Positions 10,767 through 22,114 of a stretch of 64,000 nucleotides of DNA are shown in pieces (within the stretch, counting starts at the first letter, position 1; each line of letters opens with the position of its first letter). The stretch comes from Lepas anatifera (Eukaryota; Arthropoda; Thecostraca; Lepadidae), in the NCBI GenBank assembly GCA_034440635.1, contig JAOTON010002237.1, forward strand, positions 434,001 through 498,000, written 5' to 3'. The notes under the pieces were generated by a model. It did not search any database. It was not told where the DNA came from and saw nothing but the letters and a program-made list of their open reading frames with translations. The position numbers and the translations under genes were made by a program.

Positions 10767-11820
10767 CCCAGATAACAGATAACAGATAACAGATTTATTT
10801 GAACATGATCCTCAAAAGAATAAGGCTTTTCACACCTTCACGTCATATGTTAAAATCGGTTCAAAGTAGGCTGAGATAAAAGGGTTGGATACATACCGAC
10901 ATACTCTTCTGCAGAAACATACACCAAAACAGTAGTGAGCGAAAATAAAAGCATTCACAACTCAATCCTCTAAAATGTCTAGCAAGGTCACTTTAAGTTC
11001 AGTCTTAAAATTCAATGAGCCAGGTATAAGTCCAGTCCGGTTCAGCAAGGACACGCCTCGATAACACAGCCGCCGTCGACCCGCCTCTGTGCGTATTGCC
11101 GGCAAGGTCCACTGGCAAGAGCGACGGGTATCGTGACCATGCACTTGGTTGGCTTGCCGGCCCATGGTCTCACACAACAGTCGGAGCTGTCCCGTAGCCA
11201 CCACCCGCTCCACCGCGCTCACTGTGTGGTAAATAATCATCCTCTGGGCAGTCTGCCAGCCAAGCTGCTCAACAACATCTGTTATGTGGTCAAATCTCCT
11301 CCTCCCAGTCACAACACGAGCACAAAAATTTACTATCTTCTGCAATCGATGCACCTGAGTCACACCATACGAGCCGTACACAGACAAACAGTGGCGCAGT
11401 ATTGAAATGAGAGTGCTTTTAAGTTGATGCTAGTGCGTTCTTTGGTAAAACATGACGAGCGTGACTTAAAGCAATGAGAATGCCTGTACATTTTTTAGTT
11501 ACCGTGTTGATGTGCTTTTCGTAACTGAGGTGGCGATCCATTATTAAACCCAAATCTTTTACCATCCTATCGTCCTTAATGGTAGAACCGCAGAAGTTCA
11601 ATGTAATGGGTGGCAGGTCGCGTAGCATCGCCCGTGTGCCTAGTACGATCATCTGTGTTTTTTCAGAGTTCAACTTCATCCCGTTAAAACAGAACCAGTT
11701 GTATAGGGTGTTGAGAGCAGTTTGCATCCGTTCAATGATACGAACGATATCACACTTCTTGCCGCTAACTAAGACCTGAGTATCATCAGCATACTGTACC
11801 TACATTTTCCATACATTTTG
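10767..11820 (-). pseudogene. Decayed LINE (Jockey/CR1-like) reverse transcriptase, 3' part
   Basis: The minus strand encodes the end of a non-LTR retrotransposon polymerase. The catalytic YADD box is at 11782-11793, followed by the thumb region (WFCFNGMKLNSEKT, then VKDLGLIMDRHLSYEKHI) and the C-terminal LQKIVNFCARVVTGRRRFDH block typical of these elements. The copy is 5'-truncated just upstream of YADD, and a frameshift near 11420 splits it into two frames. Its 3' end has AATAAA-like text and a short TCTGTTA tandem tail (10767-10795) instead of poly-A. A protein with endonuclease domain is absent, so it is dead on arrival. The clade call is by motif only. Confidence 0.85.
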
Positions 11821-12679
11821 AGACTATGTCAATTGTCGATAAGCATACAAAAAATTGCGTCGCCTGCCCCACCCTGAGACCACTTTTCAACTATGGCAAG
11901 ATGTTTCGTCTACCTGCCCTGCAAGTTTCAGCTGCGTCACGCTGCGCCAATGGTGGTGGCAACATATTATACAATGGCATGTCGCGCGCGCTGTCAGTCG
12001 GGGGCGGCGGCCGTCGGCGAGATATGCCTGGAGGCTTGGAGGGAGGTGGGCCGGGACACGGCGAAGTGCAGTGAATTGGTTACAATGAATTAGATGAGCA
12101 CTTTTGTTGAAATTGCTTGACGCCTGGACTTTTTAACCTACTGTCGTTGACGTCTTCACCTAATAATTGTGAAAAAGTGCAATGGTTACAGTATGGGAAA
12201 ACCAAGCTTTCAATTGATGTTTCAGGACAATAGCATGCCCAGTAACATTCGTAGAATCGCAGCTAGTATTTGCACAGGCCACTGTCCAACCTCACGAAGG
12301 GGTGAGAACCGAGATAGACAAATTAACGCTTCCTCGTTTGCAAAGATCACTTGAAAAAACATCAGAGAATACAGTCTCACAGAAGGCACACGCACTAGTC
12401 GCATGTTCTTTTATCGTCACTTGAGATTCGAACTGAACGCTGTAAACATGAAGGTGCCAATTAGTGTAGAAACGCGGGTAAACCTGCTTATAGCTGATAC
12501 AGCATTTGGACTTGGGAATTTCATTGAAAAAGAGAACGAGCAGCTCACTGAGCTTTACCAAGCGAGTAAGTACACAGAAAGTGACATGAAACGTGAGGCA
12601 GGTTCATTGAAAAAATCGTTCTGTGCGATCGACGCAACGCCAATTCCGTAAAAAATTTAGTCCGGTCATGGACCAAGTC
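11821..12679. other. Unassigned region with short open frames
   Basis: Overlapping + frames at 11826-12093 and short frames at 12169-12354 and 12403-12651 (82 codons) match nothing I recognise. Neither splice sites nor a promoter favour them, so I treat the stretch as non-coding. Confidence 0.4.
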
Positions 12680-13320
12680 ACGGTTGCGTATTTATTCTTC
12701 AGGAATCTGATACCATTTTGCTGGTGTATGAACAAACATATCACCGTTGAATATGATCAATTTCGTCTTAATGGTTACATGCAGTAGTGCACCCAAGGGG
12801 AGGGGGTGATTATATACAATATAACTGGAAGTATAGCAGCCTTTGGGCAAAAATGAGGGTTTGACCTTGAAAAATAACTTTGAACTTGACCTGTGACCCT
12901 GACCATGAGTAGCCTTAGCAATAAAGTCATAGCATAACATACGTCATTCTGAGTAATGCCTGACCGGAGTCCTGCGGTAAACGACCTTGACAAGTGACCT
13001 TTAACCTTGACCTTGACTTCCATGTGGGTTAATATTTACATATAACCTGATTATATGATGTTATGACGTCACCACTCGGTCCACAGTGCAGGCGAACTGG
13101 TGCGACCGCCCGAGTGCAACGGTCTCAAAATATAGGTCTGACTGCGAAGGCCTATATCTAAAAAAATACTGAACGATTTTCAAAATTTCTTGACTAATCG
13201 ACGCGCATACAAATGCTCTAAAATGTGGCCGAGTAGCGTTCATCGGCGGCGAAAAGTTCTTTGGCTACTTTGGAAAATAGGTGGGGGCACTTTAGGGCCT
13301 CCCTCCACTGCGTGTGTTAA
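12680..13320 (+). mobile_element. Family B TTAA element, 5'-truncated copy
   Basis: This segment follows the right arm of the 5100-6010 element in order: TGACC-rich text near 12860, CATAGCATAACATACGTCA, ATGTTATGACGTCACCACTC, GGTCTCAAAATATAGG, GGTGGGGGCACTTTAGGGCC, and a terminal CACTGCGTGTGTTAA whose TTAA is at 13317-13320. The left end is not recognisable, so the copy is truncated. Confidence 0.7.
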
Positions 13321-13744
13321 GCGAGGGTCAAAAAACGTCTTCGATGTCAAGCATATCTCGCGTATTCTCTTGAAGTGACTGGAAATCAACTAGAACATCC
13401 ATGCAAAGCCCCCTTATTATCATATATAAATATAGCTATTTTTGTTACTGACCTAGGGTGAAATACTCGACAGCCATGCCCGCTGTGGTCAGGTCTTGAC
13501 ATTCATATATTGTCCACATAATTTGTGGGAAAAGAGCTTTCGATTGATACCAAAATTATTGATCTGGGATTCATACTTCCTGAGTTATTGAATTATGTCC
13601 CCACTTTCGGCTCGGTTAGAACACTGTGCACTGGAGCTCGGCTGTGGTATCGTAATTCACATTTACGCGTGCTATCTGGGACAGGTGTTAATCCTCAAAA
13701 CACCGTGTAAACAGGGCCTTAAGTCGGATTCCAGTCAGGCAGGC
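13321..13744. other. Unassigned spacer
   Basis: I see no feature here. It directly precedes the GC-rich candidate first exon. Confidence 0.5.
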
Positions 13745-14008
13745 TTGCAGTTGACCCCTGTCCAGCTGTGACCACCACTGGTGAGTGCCAGGGGCGACCA
13801 GAGCGGTCGCCGTGGACCCGTCAGTACAAGTGAAAGTCTGGCTGGCGCGGCAGCAGCGACCCAGCCATTGTGCATCAGTGCGCCGCCGTCGCCTCAGTCA
13901 GGCGCACCTCCGCTCCGCCGCTGCGTCGCCGTCGACTCTGGCGTGCGCGTGCGTCGTCGTGTGTCGGTGACGACCAAGCTCAATCTGGAGGAATTTTACG
14001 CCAGAAAG
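13745..14008 (+). promoter_or_regulatory. Candidate TATA-less promoter and non-coding first exon
   Basis: This block is markedly GC- and CpG-rich relative to its AT-rich surroundings. It contains three TCAGT initiator-type motifs (13821-13825, 13875-13879, 13894-13898), the arthropod Inr core, and no TATA box. It ends in a good splice donor, CCAGAAAG|GTGAGT, with GT at 14009-14010. A long open frame crosses it but lacks an ATG, so a 5' UTR exon is more likely than a coding one. The downstream partner exon was not found. The promoter role is inference. Confidence 0.35.
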
Positions 14009-14186
14009 GTGAGTTGGAGCGTCGGCATACGGGGTGTTTAGGATGAAGAGTGTTGGTGGAGGTTGCCAGACCGGTGGCAGTTGCGCTAACCTCAATCGAG
14101 AACCAGTTTGGTGGGGAACCGAAGGTGGACTGCAGAGGATTTCTGAGGCTGAATGTGTTGTCACTTGGCCACAACGTGGCTTGTGC

Positions 14187-14213
14187 ATGGTTAGGTTAGG
14201 TTCGGTCAGGTTA
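14187..14213 (+). repeat. Short TTAGG-like run
   Basis: GGTTAGGTTAGGTTCGGTCAGG resembles the arthropod telomere unit TTAGG, here as a short interstitial stretch of about two units plus degenerate text. Confidence 0.4.
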
Positions 14214-14275
14214 AGGTATTATGGGCTGAGATTAGACAGAGTCTATTTGAATGCCCACTTCATGGTAAGGACGTG

Positions 14276-15537
14276 TTAGGACAGAATATGTTTATCCAGC
14301 CTTGCTTTGAATGCATTAGTAGATGACGCACTTATCACATGTTCAGGTAAAGAGTTCCGCTTTTCTACAACCCTTTTAGAGAAGAACTTGCTTCTTCTGA
14401 GATGTGTTGACCTCTGCTTCTTTATCTTGAGAAAATGGCCTCTGGTACGTATTGGGTTCAAAGCAAAGAAGTTGTCTGGGTTTGTCCTCAATTTCCCTGT
14501 TAATATCTTGAATGTCTCTATCATGTCTCCCCGATTCATCCTATCCCTGATGGTGATGGTTTGTCATCTCCAGTTTCTTAAGGCGTTCTTCATAGGGTAA
14601 TTGACTTATACCCTGGACCGTTTTTGTACCCCTCCGGTGAACCTTTTCAAGTATATTCAAGTCTTGAATCAAATAGGGACCAACAGCCTGAACACAACAT
14701 TCAAGATGTGGCCTTACATACACATTGAAAAGTGATTTGATGTTTTGCAGGCTCAGCTTGTCGGATGTTGTTTTAATCTTTAATCAGTCTGAGTGCCCCA
14801 CTCGCTCGGTTTGCAGCTTTTTTGCAATGATCGGATGGTTTAAGATTTGATGCTATTGTAACTCCTAGATCTCTTTCAGATGTTGTTGTTTCCAATTGAA
14901 TAACTTTGTTGTCAAAGTTTGTCATGACGTATCGTTGACCTTAATTATGTTCTCCACAGTGCATAACCTTGCATTTTTCATTGGATTTCGAAAGCCACTT
15001 CTCAGACCACTTGCTGAGTGAGTCTAGATCTGTTTGGAGGGACCTGACATCTTCAGGTGTTGTTATTTGCCGGTATATTTTAATGTCATCAACAAACATC
15101 ATAATTTTGAATTTCACTATGCTTGGGAGCTCGTTCACATATATGAGGCATAATGTGGGTCCCAGGACTAAACCTTGGCGTACGCCGCTGGTAACTTTAT
15201 TCCAACTGGACGTTTCACCTCTCACTGAGACTTGCTGCTCTCGATCAGTCAAGAAATCTTCGATCCAGTTCAAAATTTTACATCTGATTCCATATGCTTT
15301 CAGCTTAATTCTGAGCCGTTGGTGTGGTACAGTGTCGAACGCTTTTTGGTAATCGAGGTACGCAACATCCAGTGATTGGTTCCTATCCAGGTATTTGGTC
15401 CAGTCTGGTGATGGTGATTGGAGAAGCTCCACATATCCAATAACATTACTTTTTGTAGCTTGCATTTCATGTACACGCTTATTCTCAATTTTACAGCATG
15501 GTTTAATTTCTCGGAAACTGTTTTTATGTATCTTCAT
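14276..15537 (-). pseudogene. Decayed CR1-like LINE reverse transcriptase
   Basis: The minus strand encodes a broken non-LTR polymerase. In order it has motif A (DVAYLDYQKAFDTVPH), motif B (SGVRQGLVLGPT), motif C as FVDD at 15085-15096 where CR1-like enzymes have FADD or YADD, and the thumb text KWSEKWLSKSNEKCKVMHCG. Further on in other frames are YVRPHLECCVQAVGPYL and the C-terminal RGDMIETFKILTGK and FFSKRVVEKRNSLPEHV blocks. Frameshifts near 14940 and 14530-14720 separate at least three frames, and the N-terminal endonuclease is absent. The order and motifs are those of CR1/L2-type elements. Confidence 0.9.
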
Positions 15538-15900
15538 GAGTAAGACGTCAGAGGCAGGTCCTTGACAAATTCAAAGTTTCAATATCTGAAATAATAGTTA
15601 TAATTCCAAATTCCAAGCGGACACTGCAGATTAGCAGAATAAAACAATTTGGGACTGAAAGCACCAGATATAGTTTTCCACAGCATCTAATACGGGCAGG
15701 AGACAGGCTAGGATTGCCCTGGTGGTACGGGTGGAGCTGTACAGCTTCCTACCCCTGAAACAAATTGCCCCGGATACATGAGCAGCGTCAGTAGGCACTA
15801 TTTACGTACCAATCACCGGAACGGACTTTTCGGGCTTACATGTAACCGGAAGTCTGCCTTTGGGACTCTCTGTTGCATGAGTCCTCGTATCAATATATAC

Positions 15901-15903
<3 letters not shown>
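15538..15903. other. Unassigned spacer
   Basis: No ORF or repeat is recognised between the LINE and the TA microsatellite. Confidence 0.5.
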
Positions 15904-15943
<40 letters not shown>

Positions 15944-16275
15944 GAAAGCTGGCAGTAATTTGTTGTTTATGCACGTAATGTTGAACACGACCGCGTTTTC
16001 GGAAGTAACAAGTTTTGCCGTGATTATTGTTGTGTGATGGTATTTCTGTATTTTCGAATGATACTGTCATGTTCAAAATATCTACTTGCTTGAAAACGTT
16101 TCTTGAATTTATGAAACTAGTCGCATGATGTATACTTTTTATGTTATAACACTGACAAGAATTGGAGTGATACTTGCAAAACTTTCTGAAATACCTAAAA
16201 GTACAGTTAGAGATTTGGAGAAGTAAACAAGAAACTTGTTACTTCCGAAAACGAGGTCGTATTGAGCCTTACTTG

Positions 16276-16308
<33 letters not shown>
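15904..16308. mobile_element. Inverted-repeat element embedded in a TA microsatellite
   Basis: A (TA)n tract at 15904-15939 and another at 16279-16308 bracket about 340 bp. Inside, CGTTTTCGGAAGTAACAAGTT (about 15992) and its reverse complement (about 16231) form arms of about 30 bp with two mismatches, CACGACCGCG against TACGACCTCG. The pattern fits a small element inserted into a TA microsatellite, with the tract split in two. It has no coding content. Confidence 0.55.
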
Positions 16309-16311
<3 letters not shown>

Positions 16312-18236
16312 CAGTGATTCATCTTAAAATGGCTCCAGGAAAAATGTTTCTCTGTGCCTGTGATTTCTAATAACATCAATTAAATTTTGCGTTCTTGAAT
16401 TTATTTATGTCTAATCAACCAAAGAGTGTCGCAATGCGCGCGAACATCGGCCGCCCGGCGCGCCCCACCGATAGCCGACTGGCACTTAGGCCAACCGACG
16501 ACACGCATGCGTGTGGTGCTCAGCGGAGACTATGGATTAGAAGTTTGTCGCTAGGGAAACATGCATCTACATAATCACATGAAATTGTGAAAATTTTCAT
16601 AAGATAAGGGTGTGCCATCGACAAAAAAGTACTTTCTAATCTTATCTATTCTTCACTATAAATTTTTTATATCTATATCTAATATTTTTTCTTTCATCTT
16701 TTGTTTTCGGCTTCAGGAAGGTTTCATTAAGAGTAAGGAACGTAAACAACATACGTTATAAACTATGTGTCTTGAAGCAAGGTGGAACAAATATTATTCG
16801 GGTCCTGGGTGGAAGCGAATTCATAGCTGAAGGGCTGTGTTATGACAGTAGTGTATTAGATTTAGTGGCATTTGGTTCGGTTCACCAGCAGAGGATGATG
16901 ATGATGGTGTTCTAAGACGCTCAGCCTCCAGGGCTCATGCGTGCACCAGCAGGCAGAAGTGTCTGAATCAATGTACATACCCAAAGACAGTTCTAATTTC
17001 TCCCTAGGCATGAGGGTGACCTAATTTGGTTCACAGTTTGGGTGGACGCTCCCCCTTGACGTTTAACACTTCGGTTCTGAAATAAAATGGCAAACCCCAA
17101 GCACATCCTATGATGTTTTGAAAACAGTAATAAGAAATTGAAAGCGCACAGCGAAAGACAAACCAACTCCAAATGATCAGTTCAACCAAAGGCCTATCTA
17201 TTCTGATGGTAGTTCCGTCCAGCAGCGGCAATACATAGAAAACATCGACTTCGGCTGAAACTGTTGGAGCGCCTAGTGAGTCAGTTGATAATGATTGTGT
17301 CTCCGCAGCGAGCAGCTCTTCAGTAACTGCCTCCGGCCATGCTGTCTGGTGTCTCTTACAAATTTTGAAATTTTCCGGATTTAAATTTACTCCATCTTGT
17401 AAGTTGGCGTCTTCTGCAGAGAACACTCGATGGGGTCAGCACCAGCGGTTCTATTTTTGGCCCTGGCGTCCTGGAGCCGGGACCGGATGCTGGGCTCGGC
17501 TGGGACTTTGCCGGGGTCAACCTGGGTCTGTACCGGGACCGTGTCGGGACCTCTGGGGATTGGGGAGCGCAAGTGTCTTAACTAGGACCTGTGTTCCTTG
17601 GAACCCATATCAGATTGAGATTAGTTAATTATTAACCAATTAAGTTAGCTTTCCCTTAGAATTTGACGAATAAATAACCTAATATGGCTACCTACGCACA
17701 CAAATTGTCTTACTTAAACCTATATGGGGCTGTTCATAAATAACGTCCCAGGGGCGGGGGGGGGTGTGGGGCCGAAAAGTGAAATACCAATGGCAAGGGT
17801 TGGATATCTCTTCTCAATCTAGAAGGTTTTTGGTGGGTCAACCCTGTCACGACAATACAAGCGCTAATTTTGTTGTAATAAGCTCTATTCGAAAATGAAA
17901 TGAAATAACACAATTACACATAATTCATGGCTGAAATAGAAAATCGAATTCACTTGTTGAAAAGTATAAGACAATGCTGCAATTTTTTCCTATTAACCCG
18001 AATTTTTTCCGGGGCCAATGCCAGGACCACGTTGGGTGTTGCCGGGACCAGTCGAGGCCTGCCGGCGCCGGGACCAATAACCTAGAACAAGTAATATCCT
18101 CTGGCCAGCACAATAAGTCCTCTTATCGCGTGGCATTCTACAACTGCTATGTCGCACAAAAGTGTGAACACCAACACCGACAGCAGAAAACTGGCGTCCG
18201 AACCGAAGAAGCCACCTTGAAGCCATGCCTTATCTC
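16309..18236. other. Non-coding region with GC-rich block
   Basis: A GC-rich block at 16436-16520 includes ATCGGCCGCCCGGCGCGCCC, whose reverse complement recurs at about 19850-19880. At 17726-17749 the text GGGCTGTTCATAAATAACGTC resembles the terminal sequence of a DNA transposon, but no partner end was found. CCGGGACC-rich stretches occur at about 17470-17560 and 18010-18080. No gene is supported. Confidence 0.4.
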
Positions 18237-18665
18237 CATTTGACACCCACCTACCCAAGTAACAATGTCATACTGCCAGTATAATGTCTAACTGCCATGC
18301 ATTTCATTTGAACCCACCTGCCCGTAAAATGTCATATGCCGTATCATGTTAACTCCATGCATTATCTCCATTTCACCTGCCGTAATTCATACCCGTATAT
18401 GTTACTGCCTGCATTATCTCCATTTGACACCCACCTGCCCAAGTAACAATGTCATACTGCCAGTATCAATGTCTAACTGCCATGCCTTCTCTCCATTTGA
18501 CACCCACCTGCCCAAGTAACAATGTCATACTGCCAGTATCAATGTCTAACTGCCATGCCTTCTCTCCATTTGACACCCACCTGCCCAAGTAACAATGTCA
18601 TACTAACTGCCATGCCTTCTCTCCATTTGACACCCACCTGCCCAAGTAACAATGTCATACTAACT
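18237..18665 (+). repeat. Minisatellite, unit about 60-75 bp
   Basis: Units contain CATTTGACACCCACCTGCCC, then AAGTAACAATGTCATACTGCC and AGTATCAATGTCTAACTGCC, repeated about six times. The early copies (18300-18420) are degenerate with many small deletions. The last copies are shorter and nearly identical to each other, suggesting recent expansion at the right end. The array stops just before the family E element. Confidence 0.8.
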
Positions 18666-18685
18666 GTGGAGGATGTGCTCCCAGC

Positions 18686-19455
18686 TTAAAGAAACATGCG
18701 CGAATAAAAATGTTATTGGCTAAATCAAAAGGTAACAAAAAGTTGTGTCAAAGGTCCTATCCTCATTTTTGCGAACTCGGCCTCCAAATGCCTTAAAATC
18801 GTTCTCAAAGTCAACATTTATAGACGACTTATCGCGAACTCTCACTACCGATCAAATGACGCAGCCTCGGCTATGATCATCAATTTCTCTAAGAACTAGG
18901 TCATATCTGTCCAAAACAGTGGTATGAAACCTCGAACTATCACAGAAAAAATACTTTAAAAAGCGGCATTTTTAAAGCAAACGTATAGGAATTCAAAGAA
19001 ATCACAATTGACCATCCAGAAGCCTAGCAATTCTCATACCGGGATCACGTGACCTATCTGACGCAAAAGTTTCGTAATCCTGGGAACTTTGTAGAAAACG
19101 ACTGAAGACCCGAGGTACGGGACGACTGAAGACTCGAGTAACTATGCTATGCTCCATTTTTAGGGCCGCTGATTCATTTTGCAGTTTTTAAAGGCTGCGT
19201 AAAGTTAGTTCAAATACAAATACAGTAAAACATACATTTTTATTACCAAAACAATTACTTTAAAACTTTAAATAGCTTTTGAAAATGAAGAGATGAGCAG
19301 ATTTCAGCCTTTTACTGGAATCGTTAACGTATTCCAATAATACGTAAGTGGCCTCCAAAAATTATCCGAAGATAGAAAAATAATTGACAGTGTTGCAATC
19401 AAGATTTTAAAAAAGCAAGAAACCACCATGATTTTGTTTGCGTATCTCCCTTTAA
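18686..19455. mobile_element. TTAA-flanked MITE, family E, copy 1
   Basis: TTAA at 18686-18689 and 19452-19455 bracket 770 bp. The right end, inverted, reads TTAAAGGGAGATACGC, while the left end is the decayed TTAAAGAAACATGCGCGAAT. The interior matches 30849-31635 in the opposite orientation, for example the GGCCTCCAAATGCCTTAAAA and CATACCGGGATCACGTGACC blocks. No coding sequence is present. Confidence 0.75.
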
Positions 19456-21659
19456 TGAGTTGCGCACCGGACATCTGACACCTCGCGCGTGTCATGGAGG
19501 CACTAACACACAAACCGGGGTGGAGACCGCACAACTGCGGCAAAAGTTCCTCGTGTTGGATACGATGTCGTTTCAACACGCAAAACAGACTAAGCTTGCA
19601 CAAATGCACGAGTGTCTGCATTTTTAAAATCCAAATATATCACTCAAATCCGCAATTCATTATACGGGCAACGTTAAGATATGGCGAGTCGTACACCCTT
19701 AACCGAATTAAAATTTCATTGATTTCAATCTTTTGTTGAACATGTGTTTTTTCTGTTTTTGTCTCCCACCTTTAATCACGACGGAAAGAGTTCATGCGCT
19801 CCCGAGTCAATGTACTGCCCGTGCCCACGCACCGGCGGCCGCGCCGACGACGGCCGGGCGCGCCGGGCGGCCGATTTTTGCACGCATAGTGTTATTATAT
19901 GGCTAATTACACATTGAGAAAGTGTAGAACGCAAACAAATTGTTGACTTCAGTTAACAGAGGAGATATGGGTGCGCACCTATTGCTATGGATACCTTTAA
20001 CGTGAACTACTGGCCACACTCTAAAAAAATTATTGGAAAAAATGATCAACACATCTCTAAAAAAATGGAAAATTTCGAATAAGAAACGAGATGCTCCAAC
20101 TTTGGTAGTTATATGCTCAATCTAATATCGTATCATTTTAAGCTAAGAAACGCAAGTTAAGGTTGCAAATAATCTTTTATATCACCATGTTTTGACGAAA
20201 TCGGCGATTTTCACGATTTTCTTCATGTTATAGCTCCGAAACCGTACGTCTGAGGAAATGAATAATCTCAGATCAGGATTCCATGCCCCTGCCAAACTAG
20301 TGGCCGAAATTGGAACGAAATCCCAGACTTTGCTATGTAGGGGCCTGGTCCATCTGTGCTGGAACGCCCCATATCCTTAAGTGCAACCTCACTACTTATG
20401 AGTATGGATTTGCAGGTGACGGGGACGTTTTCTGATGTCATGCGTACGTACTACTTACTTTATGAATGCTTATTAGGCGTTCTGTGCATAGCACCTTTGC
20501 TCGCGTCTAAGAAGTGTGTGACAGAATTTAGAATTTTTAGGTGAGGGTGAGTTACGTTAGTTTTCCAAACCAATAGGCACACACATGCCGATCTTCTATT
20601 CTGATTCCCACTGCATGTACGCACTGCGTACGCAGGAAGAATAAGCCGGTATTTGAGTTTCACTGCACAGGCCAGGTGGTGACGCTTCGGCTTCTCTTGT
20701 CCGTGCGTGGCTTTCCACGGAACGGCACCAGAGTACCCTTCACCGAATCAGTGTAGGTAAACTCTAAACCCTCACCCAACTGCTCCCTGAGAACTATATT
20801 AGAACACGACTCCAGACCCCTCCAGATTCAGGCGGCCGGCTTGGAATTGAACCCAGGATGCTTCGGGTACGGGATACAGGATGCCGCCCCCTCACTTCAT
20901 TGGTTCTTCCACAGCTTCACACCGTAAGACAAAACATCAACAATACATTCCAAGCTGAGTCTTCTGCCTGGGTCGAATATTGACTGCTATGCTTTAAAAG
21001 GCAAGCAAGTACCACGGCTTAGCTGCTGAGGATCCATTGGCTGGGGTCAGGCGGTGCAGTGGCAATACGTTCCTGCATGCTCCGAGACAGCGCTCCCGGC
21101 TTGATTTCCAGCTGGTCACCTGAGCGAGGCGTGGTCCGGTCACCAAGAACCCTTCCGACAGGAAGCGACTTCGCAACGACATGTAAACTTCGAAATTAGG
21201 GCGTTATTCTGCCCCAACAGATACGTGTTTTAAGAGTTCGCCTGACATACAGCTGTCAGCCACCAACCACCGATCTGGAGCCACATTTACTATGACGCAA
21301 CGCTGGCGATGACATTTTCTTTAAATGTTAAAATTTGTTAACTTCAAACGTTTTAACAAGCGCCTTGGAGATATTGAATTTTTCTCTCAGCATAATTTTG
21401 CCTTCAATTTTATTAAAAGATATGTTCTGAAGAGGACTTAATTCCAATGAATTAAACATATGTGCCCCTAAAGTTAGCTCTCCAGTCTCCGTAGAGGTTA
21501 CGTTTTAGTTACTGCAACCGCTTGACCGTCTTCGGTTTAACCTTAAACTCCGCTGCCCCAGTAGCTCAATCGGTAGAGCGTTAGGTTCCGGGCCCCGCTA
21601 CTCAGAAGTCCATGCAGTGGCAATGCACTGCAGTGCACTGTGGTGATCGCCCCGCTCCC
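19456..21659. other. Non-coding region
   Basis: It holds a GC-rich block at about 19815-19880 that is an inverted relative of 16440-16475, and a tRNA-like A-box stretch at 21553-21590 (TAGCTCAATCGGTAGAGCG) without a following B box. Nothing else is supported. Confidence 0.45.
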
Positions 21660-21894
21660 CCCCCACCCCCATCGGTTTTCTGCGAATGATTCCGAGCCGA
21701 TTTAAATGAGAGATGCGTCACTTTGCACACATCTAGGGTGATCAATTGACAACTTATGACCGAGAATTGGAATCAGGTCAGGTGAGGTCAATGAGCTATG
21801 ATGTCATTTCCAAGCCTATATGAGGTGATTATGCTCTTCTAAAAATAGACTGAAAAACAAGAGTGTAACTCGGATTTTAGAAGAGCTAGATCAA
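21660..21894 (-). repeat. Dispersed repeat D fragment upstream of SINE
   Basis: The text from CGATTTAAATGAGAGATGCG through AAGCCTATATGAGG to AGTGTAACTCGGATTTTAG matches, in inverse orientation, the end of the repeat at 42290-43170. As at that locus, a SINE is inserted near its end. Confidence 0.55.
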
Positions 21895-22062
21895 CTTAGC
21901 ACAGTGGATAGCACACTTGTCTTCTAAGCCACTGGTTCCGGGTTCAAGTCACGGCGGAGCCTCTGAAGAAGTCAATCTGATCCCCAAAATCCCTTCCAAC
22001 AGGGTGAGAGTTGGCGACGCCGTATGAACCTGGCAGTTGGTGCGTCGTTAAACCCCAACAAT
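21895..22062 (+). repeat. tRNA-derived SINE, copy 2
   Basis: The head has an A-box-like TTAGCACAGTGGATAGCAC and a B box GGTTCAAGTCA. The body reads GCGGAGCCTCTGAAGAAGTC, and the tail CAACAGGGTGAGAGTTGGCG ends in GGCAGTTGGTGCGTCG followed by TTAAACCCC. It is a well-preserved copy and the TTAA in the tail is at 22048-22051. Confidence 0.85.
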
Positions 22063-22114
22063 TATTATATGATTTCCGAATTATGAAGAATTTCATAAAT
22101 GGGTCAAAAATTGA

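Noticed and set aside
13781..14041. 86-codon + frame as a protein-coding first exon
   Set aside because: It has no ATG; the open frame follows from GC-rich composition. A non-coding first exon is the better reading.
21553..21590. Second tRNA gene candidate (TAGCTCAATCGGTAGAGCG)
   Set aside because: Only an A box is present; no B box or T-arm follows at tRNA spacing.
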